From JBBROS01 sp965260995 (lineage in GTDB: Bacteria; Pseudomonadota; Alphaproteobacteria; Acetobacterales; Acetobacteraceae), in assembly GCA_965260995.1 (NCBI GenBank), contig CBDHCD010000003.1:620001-684000 (forward strand): a stretch of 64,000 nucleotides of DNA. The letters are read 5' to 3'. Each line of letters begins with the position of its first letter. Positions within the stretch are counted from its first letter, which is position 1. The translations under genes and the position numbers were made by a program. Below the pieces are notes generated by a model. It had not been told where the DNA came from. It saw nothing but the letters and a program-made list of their open reading frames with translations, and did no database searches. Of this stretch, positions 33,310-43,073 are shown in pieces.

Positions 33310-35300
33310 CGGACGAGCCGCTCCTCGTGCTGGCGCCGTTCGGCCGGGACGCCCCGGTCATCTGCCGGCTGCTGGCCCACGCCGGGGTGCGGGCCGAGGC
33401 GGTCGACAGCCTGCAAGCCTTGTGCGGGCGGCTCGGAGACAGCGCGGCGGTCGTGATGACGGACGAGGCATTGGCCGGCGAGCCGCCGGGGGCATTGGCC
33501 GGCGAGCCGCCGGGGGCGTTGCTGGATTGGGTGTCGCGCCAACCGCCGTGGTCCGATCTGCCGTTCATCGTCCTGGTCAACAAGCGGTCGGCTTCGCGGG
33601 GCGGCAGGCTGGCGGCGACGCTGGACGGGCTGGGCAACGTGGTCCTGCTGGAACGGCCGCTGAACGCGGACACCCTGGCCAGCGCCGCCCATTCGGCGTT
33701 GCGCGCCCGGCGGCGGCAACTGGCGATGCGGGACCTGACGGACACGCTCGAAAGCCGGGTCGAGCAGCGGACCCGGGCGCTGACGGAGAGCGAGGCGTGG
33801 TTCCGAGCCGTGTTCGAGGGCTTTCCCGAGTGCGTGTTCGTGATCCGGGCGACGCCGGACGGCCTCCGCTACGAGGACCTGAACCCGGTGGGGGAGCGAT
33901 ACGCGGACGCGTCCCGGCAGCGGGTGGTGGGCGAGCCGCTGGGTGCGATGGTGGACGCCGGGTCGGCCGCTGAACTCGGCGAGGCGCTGCGACGCTGCCT
34001 GGACACGCGCGCGACGGTCAACGTCACGCAGGAATGGCGGCACCGGGCGGGCGCCGGGACGTTCGATGTCACGCTGACGCCGATGCCGGACGGCGACGGC
34101 CGGACCGACCGGGTGCTGGGCATCGCCCGCGACGTGACGGAGCGCAACATGCTGGAGGCGCGGCTGCGGCAAGCGCAGAAGCTGGAAGCGATCGGGCAAC
34201 TGACGGGCGGGGTCGCGCACGATTTCAACAACCTGCTGCAGGTGGTGCTGAGCGGGCTGACGCTGCTGGAGCGGGTGCAGGAGCCGGAGCGGCGGCGGCG
34301 GCTGACCGAGAGCGTCCGGCGGGCGGCGCAGCGCGGCGGCGACCTGACGAAGCGGCTGCTGACGGTCGCGCGCCGGCAAGCGCTGCGGCCTGAGCCGGTG
34401 GACCTGGGCGCGTGGCTGCAGGACGGTGCCGGGGAACTGCTGACGCGGGCGCTGCGCGGCGACATCGAGATCGTGTTCGACGTGCCAGCGGGCCTGCCGG
34501 CGGTGGAGGTGGACCTCGCGGAGCTGGAGCTCGCGTTGCTGAACCTCGCGGTCAACGCGCGCGACGCCATGGAGCGGGGCGGGGCGGTGACGATCTCGGC
34601 CGCGGCCGTGACCCTGGACGGCGCGGACGGCGTGGATGACCTGTCGGGCGCGTTCGTGCGGCTGTCGGTCACCGACACCGGCACCGGCATGGACGCCGAG
34701 ACGCTGGGGCGGGTGTTCGAGCCGTTCTTCACCACCAAGGAGGTCGGCAAGGGCACGGGGCTGGGCCTGGCGCAGGTGTACGGCTTCGCCCGGCAGAGCG
34801 GCGGCGGCGTCAAGCTGCGCAGCGCGCCGGGACAGGGAACGACCGTTTCGCTGCTGCTGCCGGTCTCGGTCCGCGCCGCCGCCGCCCTGGACACCGCGCC
34901 CGCGTCGGCGCCGGAGCACCCGTCGTCGGGGGCGGCGGTCCTGGTGGTGGAGGACGACGAGGACGTGGCGGCGCTGGTGGTGGACATGCTCGAGCAGCTC
35001 GGCCATTGCCCGGCCCGGGTGACGACGGGAATGGCGGCGCTCGGGGCGCTATCGAACGAACGCCGCGTCGATGTGCTGTTCACCGACGTGCTGATGCCGG
35101 GCGGCATGGACGGCCTGGCGCTGGCGCGGGAAGCGGCGCGACGGCGGCCGGGCCTGCGGATCCTGCTCACGACCGGCTACACGGGCGGAGGGGCCGCCGC
35201 GGTGCCGCTCGGTATGCCGTTGCTGCGCAAACCATACCGGTTGGATGAGCTGAGCCGCGCGCTCGAAGGTGTCCTCGCGCCTGAGCGGGTGATCGGGTAG
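33306..35300 (+). CDS. Hybrid sensor histidine kinase with N-terminal receiver-like domain
   Basis: The 664-residue product is ordered as: degenerate receiver-like domain (1-125), coiled coil ('LTDTLESRVEQRTRALTESE'), PAS domain (about 160-285), HisKA with His305 in GGVAHDFNNLL, and an HATPase with N-box 'NLAVNARDAM', G1 TDTGTGM and G2 GTGLGLA. A C-terminal receiver has acidic 'VVEDDEDV', phospho-acceptor Asp594 (FTDVLMPGG) and Lys in LRKPYR. No membrane segments: a cytosolic sensor. The GTG start overlaps the KaiC-like stop (GTGA). It carries an 8-residue tandem duplication near residue 58. It likely reads out or is gated by the KaiC-like partner (inference). Confidence 0.92.
   Translation: MTDEPLLVLAPFGRDAPVICRLLAHAGVRAEAVDSLQALCGRLGDSAAVVMTDEALAGEPPGALAGEPPGALLDWVSRQPPWSDLPFIVLVNKRSASRGGRLAATLDGLGNVVLLERPLNADTLASAAHSALRARRRQLAMRDLTDTLESRVEQRTRALTESEAWFRAVFEGFPECVFVIRATPDGLRYEDLNPVGERYADASRQRVVGEPLGAMVDAGSAAELGEALRRCLDTRATVNVTQEWRHRAGAGTFDVTLTPMPDGDGRTDRVLGIARDVTERNMLEARLRQAQKLEAIGQLTGGVAHDFNNLLQVVLSGLTLLERVQEPERRRRLTESVRRAAQRGGDLTKRLLTVARRQALRPEPVDLGAWLQDGAGELLTRALRGDIEIVFDVPAGLPAVEVDLAELELALLNLAVNARDAMERGGAVTISAAAVTLDGADGVDDLSGAFVRLSVTDTGTGMDAETLGRVFEPFFTTKEVGKGTGLGLAQVYGFARQSGGGVKLRSAPGQGTTVSLLLPVSVRAAAALDTAPASAPEHPSSGAAVLVVEDDEDVAALVVDMLEQLGHCPARVTTGMAALGALSNERRVDVLFTDVLMPGGMDGLALAREAARRRPGLRILLTTGYTGGGAAAVPLGMPLLRKPYRLDELSRALEGVLAPERVIG
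33468..33515 (+). repeat. Exact 24-bp in-frame tandem duplication in the kinase gene
   Basis: Positions 33468-33491 and 33492-33515 are identical and encode ALAGEPPG twice. The copy lies in a loop of the receiver-like domain, so the protein probably tolerates it. Confidence 0.85.
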
Positions 35301-35312
35301 GCCAGTCCGCGG

Positions 35313-35359
35313 CCGGTTGACTTCAGCCGGTTGACTTCAGTCTGGGCCGCTCGTATCCC
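35313..35359 (+). promoter_or_regulatory. ffh: Promoter-like region of ffh with a duplicated -35 element
   Basis: CCGGTTGACTTCAG occurs twice in tandem (35313-35326, 35327-35340), so TTGACT is present at 35317 and 35331. From the second, a 17-bp spacer leads to TATCCC (35354-35359), a plausible sigma70-type -10. It lies 70 bp before ffh. Confidence 0.5.
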
Positions 35360-35428
35360 CACCTGGCAATCATGACGTCGCTCCGCGAGGGTTCGCGCAG
35401 CGGCGAATTTTCGTTTGGGGTGTCTCTG

Positions 35429-36805
<1,377 letters not shown>

Positions 36806-36850
36806 CGCCGACCTTGAACTGCCGCCGACCCTGTTGATGAAGGAAACCGC

Positions 36851-37180
36851 ATGTCGTTGAAGATCCGCCTGGCCCGCGCCGGCGCCAAGAAGCGCCCCTA
36901 CTACCACATCGTCGTCGCCGACAGCCGCAGCCCGCGCGACGGGGCCTTCTTGGAAAAGGTCGGCAGCTACAACCCGATGCTGCCGGCCGAGCACGACGAG
37001 CGGGTGCGCTTGCAGGGCGAGCGCATCACCCATTGGATGAGCCAGGGCGCGCAGCCGACTGACCGGGTGGCGCGCTTCCTCGGCCATGCCGGGCTGGCGC
37101 CGATGCCGACCTGGCGCGAGCAGCCGATCCAGTCCGCGCCCAAGAAGAAGGCGCAGGAGCGGGCGAAGGCCGCCGGGTAA
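36851..37180 (+). CDS. rpsP: 30S ribosomal protein S16
   Basis: The product has 109 residues, with the canonical MSLKIRLARAGAKKRPYYHI start and 'ADSRSPRDGAFLEKVGSYNP'. The last 25 residues are a basic extension common in alphaproteobacteria. It is needed for 30S assembly. GAAGGAAACC precedes the ATG. Sits 45 bp after ffh and 3 bp before rimM, in the usual S16-RimM-TrmD-L19 order. Confidence 0.97.
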   Translation: MSLKIRLARAGAKKRPYYHIVVADSRSPRDGAFLEKVGSYNPMLPAEHDERVRLQGERITHWMSQGAQPTDRVARFLGHAGLAPMPTWREQPIQSAPKKKAQERAKAAG

Positions 37181-37183
37181 GGC

Positions 37184-37693
37184 TTGCCGAACGAGCGCAT
37201 CCTGCTAGGCGTGATCGGCCGGCCGCACGGCGTGCGGGGGCTGGTGCGCGTGCGCAGCTACACCGCCGACCCGGACGACCTGGCCAGTTACGGACCGCTG
37301 GCCGACGATGCCGGGCGGCGCTGGGCGCTGGCTTGGCGCGGCGCGGGCATCGCGGAGTTGCGCGGCGACGATGGCCGCGCCCTGGCCGACCGCGACGCGG
37401 CGGCGGCCTTGACCAACACGCGCCTGTTCATCGAGCGCGACCGGTTGCCGCCAGCCGGGGAGGAGGAGTTCTACCTGAGCGACCTCGTCGGGCTGCGCGC
37501 GGTCGACGCGACGGGTATCGCGCTCGGCAGCGTCGCCACCGTGCACGACTACGGGGCCGGCGTGAGCCTCGAGATCGCGGGGCAGGGCGCGCCGTTGCTG
37601 GTGCCGTTCACCCGCGCCTGCGTGCCCGACGTCGACCTGGCGGCGGGACAGGTCGTCGTCGTGCCGCCAGCCGAGGCGGAGGCCGCGCCGTGA
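37184..37693 (+). CDS. rimM: Ribosome maturation factor RimM
   Basis: The product has 169 residues with an N-terminal RimM beta-barrel ('LLGVIGRPHGVRGLVRVRSYT') and a C-terminal PRC barrel ('EEFYLSDLVGLRAVDATGIALGSV', split motif). It assists maturation of the 30S head and S19 binding. The start is TTG at 37184 after GGGTAAGGC; no ATG is available in frame at the expected position. Overlaps trmD by 4 bp (GTGA). Confidence 0.95.
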   Translation: MPNERILLGVIGRPHGVRGLVRVRSYTADPDDLASYGPLADDAGRRWALAWRGAGIAELRGDDGRALADRDAAAALTNTRLFIERDRLPPAGEEEFYLSDLVGLRAVDATGIALGSVATVHDYGAGVSLEIAGQGAPLLVPFTRACVPDVDLAAGQVVVVPPAEAEAAP

Positions 37694-38403
37694 CCTGGCG
37701 GGCGACGGTGCTGACGCTGTTCCCGGGCATGTTCCCGGGGCCGCTCGGGCAGTCGCTGGCCGGGCGGGGGCTGGCCAGGCCAGGGCTGGAGTGCGCGATC
37801 TGGTCGCTCGACGTGCGCGACATCCGCGACGCGGCCACCGACCGGCACCGCTCGGTGGACGACACGCCGTTCGGCGGCGGGGCGGGGATGGTGATGCGCG
37901 CCGACGTGCTCGACGCGGCGCTCGGCGGCGAGGATGGGAGGCCGTTGATCTACCTATCGCCGCGCGGCGCCCCGTTGCGCCAGGAGCGGGTTCGCCGATT
38001 GGCGGGCGGTCCCGGCGTCGTGCTGGTCTGCGGGCGCTACGAGGGCGTGGACCAGCGGGTGCTGGACGCCCGCGGGATCGAGGAGGTCAGCGTCGGCGAC
38101 TACGTGCTGTCGGGCGGCGAATTGCCGGCGCTGGTGCTGCTCGACGCCTGCGTCCGGCTGCTGCCCGGCGTCATGGGCGCGGCCGAGAGCGCGTCGGAGG
38201 AGAGCTTCAGCGCCGGGCTGCTGGAATATCCGCATTACACGCGCCCGGCCGAGTGGCGGGGCCGGGCCGTGCCGGCGGTGCTGCTGTCGGGCCACCACGC
38301 CGCCATCGCGGCCTGGCGGCGCGAGCAGTCGGAAGCGATCACGCGCGCGCGGCGGCCTGACCTATGGCGCGCGTGGATGGACAGCGCGGCGGCGTCGCCG
38401 TAA
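37690..38403 (+). CDS. trmD: tRNA (guanine-N1)-methyltransferase TrmD
   Basis: The product has 237 residues. It is a SPOUT trefoil-knot enzyme that methylates G37 of tRNAs and so prevents frameshifting. Recognised by 'TDRHRSVDDTPFGGGAGMVM', 'VLVCGRYEGVDQRVLD' and the knot 'VSVGDYVLSGGELPALVLLD'. GTG start at 37690 inside the rimM stop. rplS follows 25 bp later. Confidence 0.97.
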   Translation: MTWRATVLTLFPGMFPGPLGQSLAGRGLARPGLECAIWSLDVRDIRDAATDRHRSVDDTPFGGGAGMVMRADVLDAALGGEDGRPLIYLSPRGAPLRQERVRRLAGGPGVVLVCGRYEGVDQRVLDARGIEEVSVGDYVLSGGELPALVLLDACVRLLPGVMGAAESASEESFSAGLLEYPHYTRPAEWRGRAVPAVLLSGHHAAIAAWRREQSEAITRARRPDLWRAWMDSAAASP

Positions 38404-38428
38404 CACGTTTTCAGAAAGGGACCCTCCC

Positions 38429-38854
38429 ATGAACATCATCCAGACACTCGAGGCGGAGCAGATCGCCAAGCTCACCGCCGAGCGCGCCGTGCCGCGCTTC
38501 CAGGCTGGCGACACCCTGAAGGTGATGGTGCGGGTCAAGGAAGGCGAGCGCAGCCGCGTCCAGGCCTACGAGGGCGTGTGCATCGCGCGCTCGAATAAGG
38601 GCATCAACAGCAACTTCACGGTGCGCAAGATCAGCTACGGCGAGGGCGTCGAGCGGGTGTTCCCGCTGTACGCGCCGACGATCACCGAGATCCAGGTTGT
38701 GCGCCGCGGCGACGTGCGCCGGGCCAAGCTGTATTACCTGCGCGGCCGCAGCGGCAAGTCGGCCCGGATCGCCGAACGCCCCCGCGATCTCGCGCCGGCG
38801 GCGGCCGGGGGCGAGGCTCCGGCGCCCGCGCCGCAGGCCGACGCGGCCGAGTAG
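38429..38854 (+). CDS. rplS: 50S ribosomal protein L19
   Basis: The product has 141 residues. The L19 core runs to about residue 115 ('FQAGDTLKVMVRVKEGERSR', 'YEGVCIARSNKGINSNFTVR', 'FPLYAPTITEIQVVRRGDVR'). An Ala/Pro-rich tail of about 25 residues follows, as in related alphaproteobacteria. It sits at the interface of the subunits. AGAAAGGGACC lies before the ATG. leuC follows 27 bp downstream. Confidence 0.97.
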   Translation: MNIIQTLEAEQIAKLTAERAVPRFQAGDTLKVMVRVKEGERSRVQAYEGVCIARSNKGINSNFTVRKISYGEGVERVFPLYAPTITEIQVVRRGDVRRAKLYYLRGRSGKSARIAERPRDLAPAAAGGEAPAPAPQADAAE

Positions 38855-38881
38855 CCGGGCCGGATCGCGAGGGAGAAGCCA

Positions 38882-40279
38882 ATGGCGCGCACCCTGTTCG
38901 ACAAGGTTTGGGACAACCACGTCGTTGACCGGCTCGAGGACGGGACGTGCGTGCTGTACATCGACCGGCACCTGGTGCACGAAGTGACTAGCCCGCAGGC
39001 GTTCGAGGGCTTGCGGCTGGCCGGGCGGCGGGTGCGCCGGCCGGAGGCGACGATCGCGGTGACGGACCACAACGTGCCGACCGGCGACCGCAGCCTCGGC
39101 ATCCAGGAGGAGGAAAGCCGCATCCAGGTCGAGACGCTGGAGCGCAACGTCGCCGAGTTCGCGGTGCCCTATTTCCCCTTGCAGGACGCCCGGCAGGGCA
39201 TCGTCCACATCATCGGCCCGGAGCAGGGCATCAGCCTGCCCGGCTTCACCATCGTCTGCGGCGACAGCCACACCAGCACCCACGGCGCGATGGGGGCGCT
39301 GGCGTTCGGCATCGGCACCAGCGAGGTCGAGCACGTGCTGGCGACGCAGACCCTGCTGCAGAAGCCGGCGCGGAACATGCTGGTGCGGGTGGACGGCGCG
39401 CTCGCGCCCGGCGTGACGGCGAAGGACGTGGTGCTGGCGATCATCGGCCGCATCGGCACCGCGGGCGGCACGGGACACGTCATCGAATACGCGGGCGACG
39501 TGATCCGCGCGATGGACATGGCCGGGCGCATGACGGTGTGCAACATGAGCATCGAGGCCGGGGCGCGCGCCGGCATGATCGCGCCGGACGAGACGACGTT
39601 CGCCTACCTGCGCGGCCGGCCCTACGCGCCGCGCGGCGAGGCGCTGGACCGGGCGATCGAGCATTGGCGCACCCTGCCGTCCGACCCCGGGGCGCGTTAC
39701 GACCGCGAGGTGGTGCTGGACGGGGCCGCCATCCTGCCCATGGTGACGTGGGGCACCAACCCCGAGGCGGTCGTGCCGATCACCGGCGCCGTGCCGGACC
39801 CGGACGCCGAGCCGGACGAGGCGGCGCGGGCGCAAATGCGGCGGATGCTCGACTACATGGCGCTGCGACCGGGCCAGCGCATGACCGACGTGCCGATCGA
39901 CGTGGTGTTCATCGGCAGTTGCACCAACGGCCGCATCGAGGACATCCGGGCCGCCGCCGCCGTGGCCAAGGGCCGCCGCGTCGCGCCCGGCGTGCGCGCC
40001 ATGGTAGTGCCGGGATCGGGCGTGGTGAAGCTGCAGGCCGAGGCCGAGGGGCTTGACCAAGTGATGCGGGACGCCGGATTCGAGTGGCGGGAAGCGGGGT
40101 GCAGCATGTGCCTGGGGATGAACCCGGACAAGCTGACGCCGGGCCAGCGCTGCGCCAGCACGAGCAACCGCAACTTCGAGGGCCGCCAGGGGCCGGGCGG
40201 GCGGACGCACCTGCTGTCCCCGGCGATGGCGGCGGCGGCGGCGGTGACGGGCCGCCTGACCGACGTCAGGACGCTGTGA
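38882..40279 (+). CDS. leuC: 3-isopropylmalate dehydratase large subunit
   Basis: The product has 465 residues, the family length. The [4Fe-4S] ligands are Cys347 (FIGSCTNGR) and Cys407/Cys410 (GCSMCLGMN). 'CGDSHTSTHGAMGALAFGIG' is the aconitase-family signature. With LeuD it isomerises 2- to 3-isopropylmalate in leucine synthesis. GAGGGAGAAGCC precedes the ATG. Overlaps leuD by one base. Confidence 0.97.
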   Translation: MARTLFDKVWDNHVVDRLEDGTCVLYIDRHLVHEVTSPQAFEGLRLAGRRVRRPEATIAVTDHNVPTGDRSLGIQEEESRIQVETLERNVAEFAVPYFPLQDARQGIVHIIGPEQGISLPGFTIVCGDSHTSTHGAMGALAFGIGTSEVEHVLATQTLLQKPARNMLVRVDGALAPGVTAKDVVLAIIGRIGTAGGTGHVIEYAGDVIRAMDMAGRMTVCNMSIEAGARAGMIAPDETTFAYLRGRPYAPRGEALDRAIEHWRTLPSDPGARYDREVVLDGAAILPMVTWGTNPEAVVPITGAVPDPDAEPDEAARAQMRRMLDYMALRPGQRMTDVPIDVVFIGSCTNGRIEDIRAAAAVAKGRRVAPGVRAMVVPGSGVVKLQAEAEGLDQVMRDAGFEWREAGCSMCLGMNPDKLTPGQRCASTSNRNFEGRQGPGGRTHLLSPAMAAAAAVTGRLTDVRTL

Positions 40280-40899
40280 TGCGGCCGTTCACCACCCTGA
40301 CCGGCGTCGCCGCGCCGTTGCCGCTGGCCAACGTCGATACCGACAAGATCATCCCCGCGCGCTTCCTCAAGACGGTCAAGCGCACCGGGCTCGGCGTCCA
40401 CGCGTTCGACGTGCTGCGCTACGACGGCGACGGGCGGGAACGGCCGGAATTCGTGCTGAACCAGGCGCCTTACCGTCAGGCCGAGGTGCTGATCAGCCAC
40501 GAGAACTTCGGTTGCGGCTCGTCCCGTGAGCACGCGCCCTGGGCGCTGCTGGATTTCGGCATCCGCTGCGTCATCGCGCCGAGCTTCGCCGACATCTTCC
40601 ACGGCAACTGTTTCAAGAACGGCATCCTGCCGATCCAGCTTCCCCGCGCGGTATGCGACCAGCTCATGGACGACGCCGCGCTGGGCGGCAATGCCCGGCT
40701 GACGGTCGATCTGCCGCGGCAGGTGGTGATCCGGCCGAACGGCGAGGAGATCCCGTTCACCATCGACCCCTTCCGCAAGCACCTGTTGCTGAACGGCCTC
40801 GACGACATCGGCCAAACCATGCAGCGCGAAGGCGCGATCGACGCGTTCGAAGCGAAGCGCCGGCAGGAGGCCGACTGGATGCCGGCGATTGCGGTCTAG
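40279..40899 (+). CDS. leuD: 3-isopropylmalate dehydratase small subunit
   Basis: The product has 206 residues. The swivel domain has 'NVDTDKIIPARFLKT' and the substrate-loop motif 'NFGCGSSREHAPWAL', both diagnostic of LeuD. It associates with LeuC. ATG 40279 is formed inside the leuC stop (TGATG), so the subunits are translationally coupled. A 92-bp gap precedes leuB. Confidence 0.97.
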   Translation: MRPFTTLTGVAAPLPLANVDTDKIIPARFLKTVKRTGLGVHAFDVLRYDGDGRERPEFVLNQAPYRQAEVLISHENFGCGSSREHAPWALLDFGIRCVIAPSFADIFHGNCFKNGILPIQLPRAVCDQLMDDAALGGNARLTVDLPRQVVIRPNGEEIPFTIDPFRKHLLLNGLDDIGQTMQREGAIDAFEAKRRQEADWMPAIAV

Positions 40900-40991
40900 G
40901 CGCGGCGCCCGCCGCGGAGCGCGACCGAAGCGTTCCTCCAACCGCCTCCTGCGCCGCATCAGGCCCGGCGCGTGCTGACTGACCGGAGTGC

Positions 40992-42107
40992 ATGATGCCC
41001 GCCAACAAGAAACTCCTCGTTCTTCCCGGCGACGGCGTCGGCCCCGAGGTCATACGCGAGGTGCGGCGGATCATCGACTGGATGGACCGCCGGCGGCACG
41101 TCACCTTCGACGTGAGCGAAGACTTGGTCGGGGGCGCATCGATCGACCGCCGGGGCGTGCCGATCACCGACGAGACGGTCGAGGCGGCGCGGGACGCCGA
41201 CGCGGTGCTGTTCGGCTCGGTCGGCGGGCCGCGCTGGGACGCGCTCGGGTTCGACATGCGGCCGGAGATCGCGATCCTGCGCCTGCGCAAGGACCTGGAC
41301 CTGTTCGCCAACCTGCGCCCGGCCATCGTGCTGGACCCGCTGGTGGACGCGAGCACCCTCAAGCCCGAGGTCGTGCGCGGCCTCGACCTGATGATCGTGC
41401 GGGAAAGCACGGGCGGCATCTACTTCGGCGAGCCGCGCGGCGTCGAGACGCTGCCGGACGGCCAGGAGCGGGGAGTCGATACCGAGGTCTACACGACGCG
41501 GGAGATCGAGCGCGTCGCCCGCGTCGGGTTCGATCTCGCGCGCAAGCGGCAGAACCGGCTGTGCAGCGTCGAGAAGGCGAACGTGATGCAGAGCGGCCTG
41601 ATGTGGCGCCGGGTGGTCACGGCCCTGCACGCGCGCGAGTTCCCGGATGTCGAGCTGAGCCACATGTACGCGGACAACTGCGCCATGCAGCTCGTGCGCA
41701 ACCCGCGCCAGTTCGACGTCATCGTGACGAGCAACATTTTCGGCGACCTGCTGTCCGACCTGGCCAGTATGCTGACCGGCAGCTTGGGGATGCTGCCGTC
41801 CGCGACCCTTGGCGCGCCTGACGGCGCGGGCCGCCGCCACGCGCTCTACGAGCCGATCCACGGCAGCGCCCCTGACATCGCCGGCAAAGGGATCGCGAAC
41901 CCGATGGCGCAGATGCTCAGCTTCGCCATGCTGCTGCGGCACTCATTCGAGATGGAGGAGGACGCGGCGCTGATCGAGCGGGCCTGCACCAACGTGCTGG
42001 CGAGCGGGCTGCGCACGGCGGACGTGATGGCCCTGGGCACGGCGAAGGTGGGCACGTCGGTGATGGGCGAGAGCGTGTTGCGGGAGTTGGACAAGCTGTC
42101 CGCGTGA
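40992..42107 (+). CDS. leuB: 3-isopropylmalate dehydrogenase
   Basis: The product has about 371 residues. It performs NAD-dependent oxidative decarboxylation of 3-isopropylmalate. Family motifs: 'LLVLPGDGVGPEV', 'ESTGGIYFGEPRG' and 'NIFGDLLSDLASMLTGSLGM' (divalent-metal aspartates). The adenine loop 'GSAPDIAGKGIANPMA' follows. Two adjacent ATGs (40992, 40995) follow CCGGAG; the second has the better spacing. The YaiI-family gene overlaps its stop by 4 bp. Confidence 0.97.
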   Translation: MMPANKKLLVLPGDGVGPEVIREVRRIIDWMDRRRHVTFDVSEDLVGGASIDRRGVPITDETVEAARDADAVLFGSVGGPRWDALGFDMRPEIAILRLRKDLDLFANLRPAIVLDPLVDASTLKPEVVRGLDLMIVRESTGGIYFGEPRGVETLPDGQERGVDTEVYTTREIERVARVGFDLARKRQNRLCSVEKANVMQSGLMWRRVVTALHAREFPDVELSHMYADNCAMQLVRNPRQFDVIVTSNIFGDLLSDLASMLTGSLGMLPSATLGAPDGAGRRHALYEPIHGSAPDIAGKGIANPMAQMLSFAMLLRHSFEMEEDAALIERACTNVLASGLRTADVMALGTAKVGTSVMGESVLRELDKLSA

Positions 42108-42580
42108 CCACCCTCTACATCGACGCGGACGCCTGCCCGGTGCGGGAAGAGTGCTACCGCGTCGCGGCCCGGCTCGGCCTACCGGTCGTCGTGGTTTCGA
42201 ACGGGTCCCGCCCGATCCGGCCACCCGGGTTGGCGAACGTCCGCATGGTCGTGGTGGACGACGCGCCCGACGCGGCCGACGACTGGATTGCCGAGCGGAT
42301 CGGCGCGGCCGACGTGTGCGTGACGGCCGACATCCCGCTGGCGGCGCGATGCCTGGCTGCGGGCGGTCAGGCGCTCTCGGGCACGGCGGCGATCTGGTCG
42401 GACGCCAACATCGGCAACGCGCTCGCCGGCCGGGAACTGGCCCGGCACCTGCGGGAACTCGGCGTGGCCGGCGGGGGCCACGCGCCGATGACGAAGGCCG
42501 ACCGCTCGCGGTTCCTGTCGGCGCTCGACACGATGGCGCGCGCCGCGCTCAGGCGGACTCCGGCGAGTCCCCGCGCCTAG
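42104..42580 (+). CDS. YaiI/YqxD family protein (UPF0178, DUF188)
   Basis: This 158-residue protein begins 'TLYIDADACPVREECYRVA', the acidic signature of this PIN-like family of putative nucleases. 'DDAPDAADDWIAERIGAADVCVTADIPLAARCL' adds the other conserved Asp residues. 'HAPMTKADRSRFLSALD' is the typical C-terminus. RNA or DNA cleavage is suggested by fold only. GTG start overlaps leuB (GTGA). The last 32 bp overlap the convergent DUF2934 gene. Confidence 0.9.
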   Translation: MTTLYIDADACPVREECYRVAARLGLPVVVVSNGSRPIRPPGLANVRMVVVDDAPDAADDWIAERIGAADVCVTADIPLAARCLAAGGQALSGTAAIWSDANIGNALAGRELARHLRELGVAGGGHAPMTKADRSRFLSALDTMARAALRRTPASPRA

Positions 42581-42917
42581 GCTGCTCCTCGCCACCCTCG
42601 CGCAGTTCCTCGCGGGTCATCGGCGTCTCGCGCCACTCGCCTTGATCCGCCACGCCCCTGGCGCCGGGAAGCTCGCCGAGATTCTCCTGGATGGCCGCTT
42701 CCTCGACGATCACCCCGGGGATCGGGGACGGGTGCTCCATCGGGTTCGGCAACTGGCCCGGCGTCCCGGCCAGCTCCATGCGGACCAGCTCGTCGGCCCG
42801 CTCACGGTACTCGTCCATCCTGCCGTCCGGGCTGCCCGCCTTCTCCCACAAGACCTTGGCGCGCGCCTCGATCTCGGCGTCGCGCTCGGGCGTGCTTTCC
42901 AGTGGGTTATCGGACAT
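42549..42917 (-). CDS. DUF2934 domain protein
   Basis: The product has 122 residues. The N-terminal half has the DUF2934 pattern 'RAKVLWEKAGSPDGRMDEYRERADELV' (A-x2-LWE-x2-G-x-PDGR-x3-Y/W). The C-terminal half is acidic and probably disordered. The function is unknown. ATG 42917 is chosen because AAGGAG lies 7 bases upstream; an upstream ATG at 42932 lacks this. The gene overlaps yaiI by 32 bp at the 3' ends. Repeat copy A begins about 30 bp upstream of its start. Confidence 0.78.
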   Translation of the reverse strand: MSDNPLESTPERDAEIEARAKVLWEKAGSPDGRMDEYRERADELVRMELAGTPGQLPNPMEHPSPIPGVIVEEAAIQENLGELPGARGVADQGEWRETPMTREELREGGEEQPRRGDSPESA

Positions 42918-42945
42918 CGGTGGCTCCTTCACGTGACTGGAGGAC

Positions 42946-43049
42946 TAAAGCGGTTTCAGTTCGGTCGGACGCACCTCGCGTCCGACCGAACTGAGTAACC
43001 GCGTGGAACGATGGCTAGAGTGGTTTCGTGTAACATGAAACCGCTCTAG
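42946..43049 (+). repeat. Hairpin repeat, copy A
   Basis: The first hairpin is a perfect 16-bp inverted repeat (CAGTTCGGTCGGACGC at 42957-42972, its complement at 42978-42993) around the loop ACCTC. A conserved tail AACTGAGTAAC...GAACGATGGCTAGAG follows in pieces. A second hairpin (43015-43027 with 43037-43049, one G-T pair) has arms ending CTAGAG. Copy B at 45231-45316 matches it in the opposite orientation over about 80 bp. This looks like a dispersed REP/MITE-type element. Confidence 0.85.
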
Positions 43050-43073
43050 CGCGCCCTGGCCTCGCGAGTTGCC

